From Delphinus delphis (taxonomy: Eukaryota; Chordata; Mammalia; Artiodactyla; Delphinidae): a stretch of 64,000 bases of DNA. Of the stretch, positions 58,301-64,000 are shown piece by piece (the stretch's first letter is position 1; each line of letters opens with the position of its first letter). Under the pieces are notes generated by a model. The model saw nothing but the letters and a program-made list of their open reading frames with translations, had not been told where the DNA came from and did no database searches. The stretch spans positions 38,916,431-38,980,430 of the forward strand of contig NC_082696.1 of the NCBI RefSeq assembly GCF_949987515.2, in the 5' to 3' direction. A program made the translations under genes and the position numbers.

Positions 58301-58694
58301 AAGGACTCCGGATTCCACATGAAAGGCTTGTTTCAGGAAATTATTTTCAGAATGAAACTACGTAACTCCGTGACCTCCCTGGAGGGAAAACTTGAAGTAC
58401 TCTTGCCTAAAATAGCAAAGTTGGACTTCTAAATCACAAACACATTGAAAATCTGGAAGAAACTGCTCGGGAGATTAAAACAAACATCACAAAGTACAGT
58501 GCATAGAAAAGAGCTGATTAAGTTCAATATCATTATGAAAAAGATGGGTGGTACAGTTTCAAAACCTAATAATGTCGTGGACTGACTGGAATTTTTGGAA
58601 ACATTACTTAATGGAGTTTTGGCGAGGCTGATGGAGGAGTTGATTACAACTTAATGTCATATGGAACTTACTTTCAAATACCAGTACTGTAGGT
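58301..58694 (+). pseudogene. Coiled-coil coding relic, frameshifted, parent unknown
   Basis: The plus-strand frame 58301-58429 encodes a heptad pattern with hydrophobic residues Leu, Val, Leu, Leu, Leu, Ile, Leu at codons starting 58358, 58370, 58379, 58391, 58400, 58412 and 58421, spaced 4-3-4-3-4-3. It stops at TAA (58430). In the +2 frame the pattern resumes as KHIENLEETAREIKTNI (Ile, Leu, Ala, Ile, Ile, Tyr again 3-4 spaced) up to TAG at 58504. Later in that frame are YHYEKDGWYSF and, at the end, DYNLMSYGTYFQIPVL before TAG at 58690, which overlaps an AG/GTAAGA splice-donor-like site. I infer a decayed gene or an exon relic. I do not recognise the protein. Confidence 0.35.
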
Positions 58695-59712
58695 AAGATC
58701 CATAACATGGTATTAAAGAAACTCTGTGACTAGAGAAAACTCATTGTAGGGAGAGATTTGAACTCCTGATGTGGGAGAGACTCTTTTGTCAGAAGGAAAA
58801 TCCTGTCACCTTGGAGCTGAGCCTGTAGACACAGACAAGGAGGGGGAGCTGTTAGAAATACCAAAGAGGCATAGTTATTGTTTCCTGTACAATTGTCAGT
58901 GACCCAAGAAGAGCAACTTCTCTGCTTGGACATTGAAGGTACACAAAGACTGCTGGGGAGTCTTCTGACATCACTCAGACTCTAATCTTGCTTCTGAAAT
59001 AAATTCAGAGGAACTTTTATGTTTCCTAGAACTGGAGAATTGGTATGAAGGTGAATGCTAACCATACTTTATCTATTTGGAAGTGTTCTATCTTTCAGGA
59101 GTCTTCATGCTCTTCCATAATTTATTTCAGTCATAATGGGCATAATCAGCAGTTTGTCTTTTTGTAGATTTTTAGCAATTTAAGATATATCATTACATGT
59201 TACAATAAATATGAAGGGAGAGCTTTCTGCATTAATTGTGCTCAATACTATATTTTTTAACTGCACCTGAGTTTCCGGCATTATGAAAATATTTTCCAAT
59301 GGCACTTTGGGGTCTTAAAGCTGTACTTAATCAGCAGAGTTAGATCTTTGCCAATGGAGTTCGTAGAACTTTGTTATAATATCAGCGTGGTATTACAGTG
59401 GAGAGGTAAAGTGTCATTTTTCAAGCTGTAATACAGAAACTTGAGAGGCATGACATTTTATCATTCTGAAACATGTTTTTGTTTAATCAGACTGACTTTA
59501 ATCTAAGTGCCACAGTAATAGAATTTTAAATCAGTAAGTTATTCATCACTCACAAAAGGTCTATTGCTTAGGGAAAACATATAGGAAATCTTACTCACTG
59601 GATCCTTATTTCAAAACCTTTCTGTCACTGGATTGCAACTTTTAAGTGCATTATGTTTTATGTCTTTGTATTCTATACAGCTCTGTTTTCTTTGAACACG
59701 TAGCTGTTGTAG

Positions 59713-60273
59713 ATGAGGCTGTCAGACCGAAAGGTAGAATGGATCTTGGGAGGTAGTGGGGGAAACCTGCACTGGGAAGCTGAACAGATGTACAGAATGT
59801 GTTTTAATCCCTCAAGTCTCTTCAGATGTCAATTGGCTTATGTTTCTGGACGCTATCTGTCAGATCACATTGAACTATCTCAGTTTTATATTCCCAGGGA
59901 TTGATTTTATTAATGAAGAACATGCCAGAACCTGGGGTTATCTGCAATGAAAGATAATTTCTTCAGGCCTTGTGAGCTGACAGATGACTAGATGACCATT
60001 TCTTCTCAAATGGAAGAAATTAAAGCTTGGGGCCGTAGTGTGAATACTTTCAACAGCAAGCTGAAAAAACAACTGGACACACTTCAGAACTTGCTGGCAA
60101 GTGTTTACAATCAACTGGAACAATTTCAGGGCACATTAGGAAAAGGAGGAGGAGGCCTGGACTGCTGCTGTGAGAAACTGGTGCACAGAGTTCTCATCTT
60201 ACAGCAATTAAATGCCAAACATTCCCCCGTCTATAGGGAGAATGATGTTGGGTTGAGTGAATGCTTAGAGTAA
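59713..60273 (+). pseudogene. Second coiled-coil coding relic, parent unknown
   Basis: The frame 59992-60273 (93 codons) contains, from the Met at 60010, a regular heptad run: Ile, Val, Leu, Leu, Val, Phe at codons starting 60019, 60040, 60061, 60082, 60103 and 60124, exactly seven residues apart, with a second stripe of Leu at positions +18 codons and every seven after. Core text includes EIKAWGRSV and LASVYNQLEQF. After residue 50 the coil ends in a Gly run and Cys-Cys-Cys. Overlapping frames at 59713-59950 (WILGGSGGNLHW; YVSGRYLSDHIEL) may be earlier parts in other phases. No start context, polyA or intact gene is visible. It may belong with the relic at 58301. Confidence 0.35.
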
Positions 60274-60274
60274 A

Positions 60275-62030
60275 ATATGCTTAGAGTAAAAATACAGACG
60301 TAACAAACAGCAGATATGACTAGGAAGTAGGACGTATTCTGACTTGGCTTGTGAACTTTATGTTCAAACCTCTTACTGCTTTGTGTGCTGAAGGCAGTCA
60401 GACTTTAAATCCATCTATGACGTTAGAATTTAATTTCCAAGTAATACTCAGAAAACAAGTGACTCATGCAGATTCAAAATCGGAATCACTGCTTATTTAA
60501 ATAGAGACATAGAGCGTTTAATATGTTGCCTGATGTCTGAATCACAACTGTTTTAGCCTATAGCTATTTCCCAAGGTTTCTTAATGCTGTAGTATTGGGG
60601 CAGGCTTTCTGTTGGAGCAGACAGCTTTGGTCAAGTGATCTTCTGCAGCCACGTGTGCTATGAGAACCCTACAGACACTCCAGGATCACCTAAACTCACA
60701 AGAAAGAAGTTTTTTTATACTTTTCTATAAATTATTAAATATTACTCGGTAAAGAGCCATTATTCTGTTATTCTCATTAAGCAAAGAAGGGTATTTCACT
60801 GAATCTAGAATAAGCCTATTTTTGTTTTTGTTGTCTTCTATTTTGTATTCTGGTATAACCTAAGAATGATGTGTATCTGCCATATACTTATAAACGCTTA
60901 AAGTTAATTTACCACTTTCTCTAAAGCTGACATTTTAATCTAAATTGGACTTTTGACTCATTTTTATTCCAAAACATTTGAGCACAAAGGATGCTTTCTA
61001 AAAGAAAAATCTGGACTCCAATTCTGTTGAATAGTTTGCAGTTTACTTGCATTTTAATGTATAGGTTGAATTTTGTTCATTCCATAGCTTGTGTCTGCTG
61101 GAAATTTAAAAAAAAGAAAGCCTTCAAAACTTCAGATATGTTTTCTATTTATGTATAAAGAATCAAAACATCTTTCCTGAGTATCAGATATTTTATAAAA
61201 TACTCTACTTAAATCATTATGTATTGCTTTATTGAGCAGTCTGAACTGTGGGAAATTACCATGAGGCTTTCATTTGTTTCTCAATCACTGCCTGCAACCA
61301 TGTGCTGTTGACTACCCCATCTTTATTGTTACTTTCCAGCATAAAAAGCTGTCATCTTCTTAATTCTCATCTTTTTCTTTTGTTTACTCATCTCTTGCAG
61401 ATTTGTCCCAAGAGACTTAAATTGGAGAAGAAATGTTTGTCTTTTCACGCTCTCCTCTTTCTTTTCTGTGTGTATGTGTGTGTGTATGTGTTTCCTTTCC
61501 TTTGTTAAAAAAAGGAGGAAGAAGATGGAGAGGGCTGAATGTCTATAACAGAACTCGAATTGTTTGTCCTTTTGCCTTTTGATGCTCTTCTGGATAAGAG
61601 AGTTTGATGCTAATTCTCCTTTAGGGTGTATGTCTGAATTTCCTCGGGTGCCTTGTGTTTGGGAGTGGAGTCTGCCCATTTCAAGGTTCCCTGATGTGAG
61701 GGACCAAATCCCATTTGATTTTTTCCTAACTACTTCTCAGAGTCTGTTCCTGAATGTTCAGTGCAATAGGCCTATGTTACCACCTTGGGCTTGGAATGTT
61801 CAACAGGGCTTAAGAATAGCTATCTTCCATGAGATCCACTTGACCTGCCTCCTTTCTGTTCCTCATGGTGGTAGTTCAGACTTTCCACAGCTGCCCCCTC
61901 TTCTGTTCTACCCTCTTCCCCCGCATCCTATTCTCCTTTTCCTTTGTTCAATACAATAATGAAAAAGATCAATAAGTCCATGTCATAAGCTAATATCCAG
62001 CTAGGAGTAAAATACCAGTTTCCTTTTTTC
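60275..62030. other. No gene recognised; one 131-codon frame
   Basis: The frame 61564-61959 is open for 131 codons with moderate GC but shows no domain, signal or coil. Its right half is Pro/Leu-rich from a pyrimidine-rich stretch. A short GT run lies at about 61469-61490. Otherwise unassigned. Confidence 0.35.
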
Positions 62031-62220
62031 TCCTTTTTTGCAGGCACCTCTTATGAATAATTGTCTTGAATACCCTCTCCCCAAAATTGGCAATGGGAAA
62101 GGGAGGAAGAAAACAACAACCATTCCCTACAATTCCAGCAATTTTATTCCAATTCTCCCTACTTTTCCCATCCCTGCTTATGCAACTAGAGGGAGGCGCT
62201 TGTGGAGATTACTAAGAACA
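62030..62220 (+). other. Splice-acceptor-like site with short open frame
   Basis: A strong polypyrimidine tract (about 62018-62040) ends in TTTTTTGCAG at 62043, a good match to a 3' splice site. The frame beginning after it stays open for 66 codons to TAG at 62239. Good acceptor look-alikes are common in AT-rich DNA, no branch point or donor partner can be confirmed, and the encoded residues are unremarkable. Recorded as a candidate only. Confidence 0.2.
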
Positions 62221-62244
62221 GTGGGTTCAGCCACCACTTAGTAA

Positions 62245-64000
62245 CTCCTAGAGGAAGGATTCCATTGTTTGCAGTTCTCTTTAGGTTGATTAGTATAGGA
62301 TATCTCTTTGTAGCTCAGACTTGAATCTTAGTCACTAATTCCAGGGCAACAAAAACATCCCATTCATCATGTTGCTACACTTACAACATAGCAAAACAAT
62401 TATGTAGTATAGCTCTATATACATAAGGCATTATAAGTATACCTGTGATTGGTTGTGCTTATGTTCACTTGCAATCTCGTATTGTTAATGAAAAATGACT
62501 GTAAACTTTTAAAGGTTATCCAGGGATGTGATTTTTTTTTTTTTAGCAGCTCTGATTTTTTTTCTCCATCAGTCCACAATCTCCTCCACATCTGACACTA
62601 ATGGCTGTTAACCACATTCTCAATGAAACGCCTTCTGTTCATTGTTCTGTGTACCCAGATGTGATACCTTTCAAATATTCTTTCAACTGTTCACCTGTAC
62701 CCACTCTTCAACAAAAAGATGGATATGCCTTCTTCCTCGCTGTCATGGCTTACCATTGTAGACTGATCTCTTTTAACTTAAGTTGCTGTAACACTGTGAC
62801 TCCAGTTTGATTCAAACACACATGTGTATTAGCCAGACTAATCCGGCTAATCTAATTTAAAAGGAACTTTCACGGAGCTTTCACCAACTTTAGAACACTG
62901 TCCTTTTTCAACGTTTACCTTAAAGACAAACTCTGCAACAACACTTTCAAGACTTCAACAGAGCTGTCATTTTCTACCATTCCAATTTTTTTTCCAGCCC
63001 TCTTTTCCTCTCAAGCTTTGCTTCAGGCATACGCGTATCCTCTTGTCTTCAGTGTCTCAGGTACACACACCTGTACCTGTCTCTGTGTTTTAGCATATAC
63101 TTCCCCTCCTAATCAGAAAGCTTCCTAACTTCACTCACCTGCCCAAATAATGGGTTTTAAATATTATGCTCTGTCATGAGATATTTCTGGAAGGCTCTAG
63201 CTCATCGAGATCCTTTCTCAATTTCTACATATAGTAGGTAGACTTCATTTTGCTTGACTTTTCATTCAATATGTTTCCTGCTATGTTTGTTCTTCCTTGG
63301 ATTTGAGTGTTTTGACTCACTAAAACATTAATACTTACTAAGGTTGGTGACCATATCTTAGATTTCCTTGGTAAATATACAATATAGTGCAGCAGAAAGA
63401 GCTCTTGGCCAGCTCTCAGAATAGCAACGTGGCCTTGGAAAATACTGCTTTACCTCTTAAACCTCAGTTCTCTGGTCTGTAAAGTAGGAAAGTAATGTCC
63501 TTTCTGTCTACTTTGAAAGATTATTAGAAGTTGCAAATAGAATGTGAAGAGCTTTTAAATCTGAAAACAGTGTTTTGCTTATTATTTTAGATGCATTTGG
63601 AAAAGTCTGTCTAATCTTACCCTAAGTTCAGTATAAAGAAAACTACAGTAGTTGGATGGAAATGGGGATTTTTGGTTTTGCACACTCAGAAAGACAAGTT
63701 GATTATATCTTTCCAATGGAAAAATTTTCAGATTTGTTTGGAGAAGTAAATTTATTTTATCTGTTTAGTAGACAAGGTTGTTGAAGCACACAGAAAAATT
63801 TTCTGTCTTATATAAGACCAATGGCAGAACTAGAAATACACAAGTCTTGTAACTCTTGGGGATCTGATCATCTACTTAAGTTTTTTATATTGTTGTAAAA
63901 TGAAGAAAGCAACTAAAAGTTTGAAAAAAATTAGTTTTGAAATGTGGGCTTTTATACTTCATTAAATCTAAAATCAGTAATTTTTCTGAATTTAAAAATA
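62245..64000. other. No gene; MIR-like fragment at about 63385-63560
   Basis: GTGCAGCAGAAAGAGCTCTTGG, AATAGCAACGTGGCCTTGG, CTCAGTTCTCTGGTCTG and AAGATTATTAGAAGTTGC are MIR-like in sense. The remaining sequence is AT-rich and unassigned up to the window edge. The 69-codon frame at 62601-62810 has no motif. Confidence 0.45.

Noticed and set aside
61564..61959. 131-codon plus-strand frame as a gene
   Set aside because: No motif, the Pro/Leu-rich half reflects a pyrimidine-rich stretch, and there is no convincing start or splice context.
1..64000. CRISPR arrays, bacterial operons, riboswitches, phage or plasmid features
   Set aside because: No spaced direct-repeat arrays and no ribosome-binding-site-led gene chains. 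The repeat content is clearly mammalian.

Overview
The window is nuclear DNA from a mammal, almost certainly a cetacean. The evidence is five copies of the tRNA-derived CHR-type SINE, which begins GGGCTTCCCTGGTGG, carries the CGATGCAGGGGACACGGGTTCG segment, and ends in GGAGAGGCCACAACAGTGA and a short A-rich tail. Whale-type LINE-1 5'UTR and 3' ends are also present, on top of older mammal-wide MIR, L2, MaLR and ERV-L fossils. The base composition is AT-rich with depleted CpG outside the L1 5'UTRs and SINEs, which is typical of intronic or intergenic DNA. No intact protein-coding gene, tRNA, rRNA or CRISPR array is visible. Repeat names come from recognition of family hallmarks by eye; subfamily names and edges are approximate.

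Layout. 1-364: antisense 5' end of a LINE-1 whose body lies to the left of the window. 3943-6220: two LINE-1 5'UTR pieces in inverted orientation, the right one split by two SINEs. 6392-16000: MaLR LTR, two short L1 3' ends, MIRs, one SINE with a 17-bp target duplication, and a long old dispersed repeat. 17800-26740: MIR/L2 fossils, MLT-type LTR, a 115-bp L1 stub, a long-form SINE, and an old antisense L1 ending in an (AT)n tract. 27000-40000: mostly unannotated AT-rich sequence with MIR, L2 and LTR fossils. 40185-46640: LINE-1-rich block holding a young truncated L1, two old L1 3' ends head to head, and an L1 ORF2 relic split by a solo LTR. 48460-50223: pyrimidine tract, SINE, and a twin-primed (5'-inverted) L1. 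53900-56200: ERV-L internal relic with a recognisable reverse-transcriptase motif and a hAT-like fossil. 58300-60273: short coiled-coil-like coding relics of unknown parentage. The remainder is unresolved.

Nothing here works together as a pathway or operon. The most informative structures are insertion histories: target-site duplications can be read directly for seven SINE/L1 insertions and proposed for several older ones. I found no convincing new biological system. The observations most worth a second look are the inverted L1 5'UTR pair, the coiled-coil relics, the twin-primed L1, and the predominance of antisense LTR/L1 copies, which may hint at a plus-strand host transcript.
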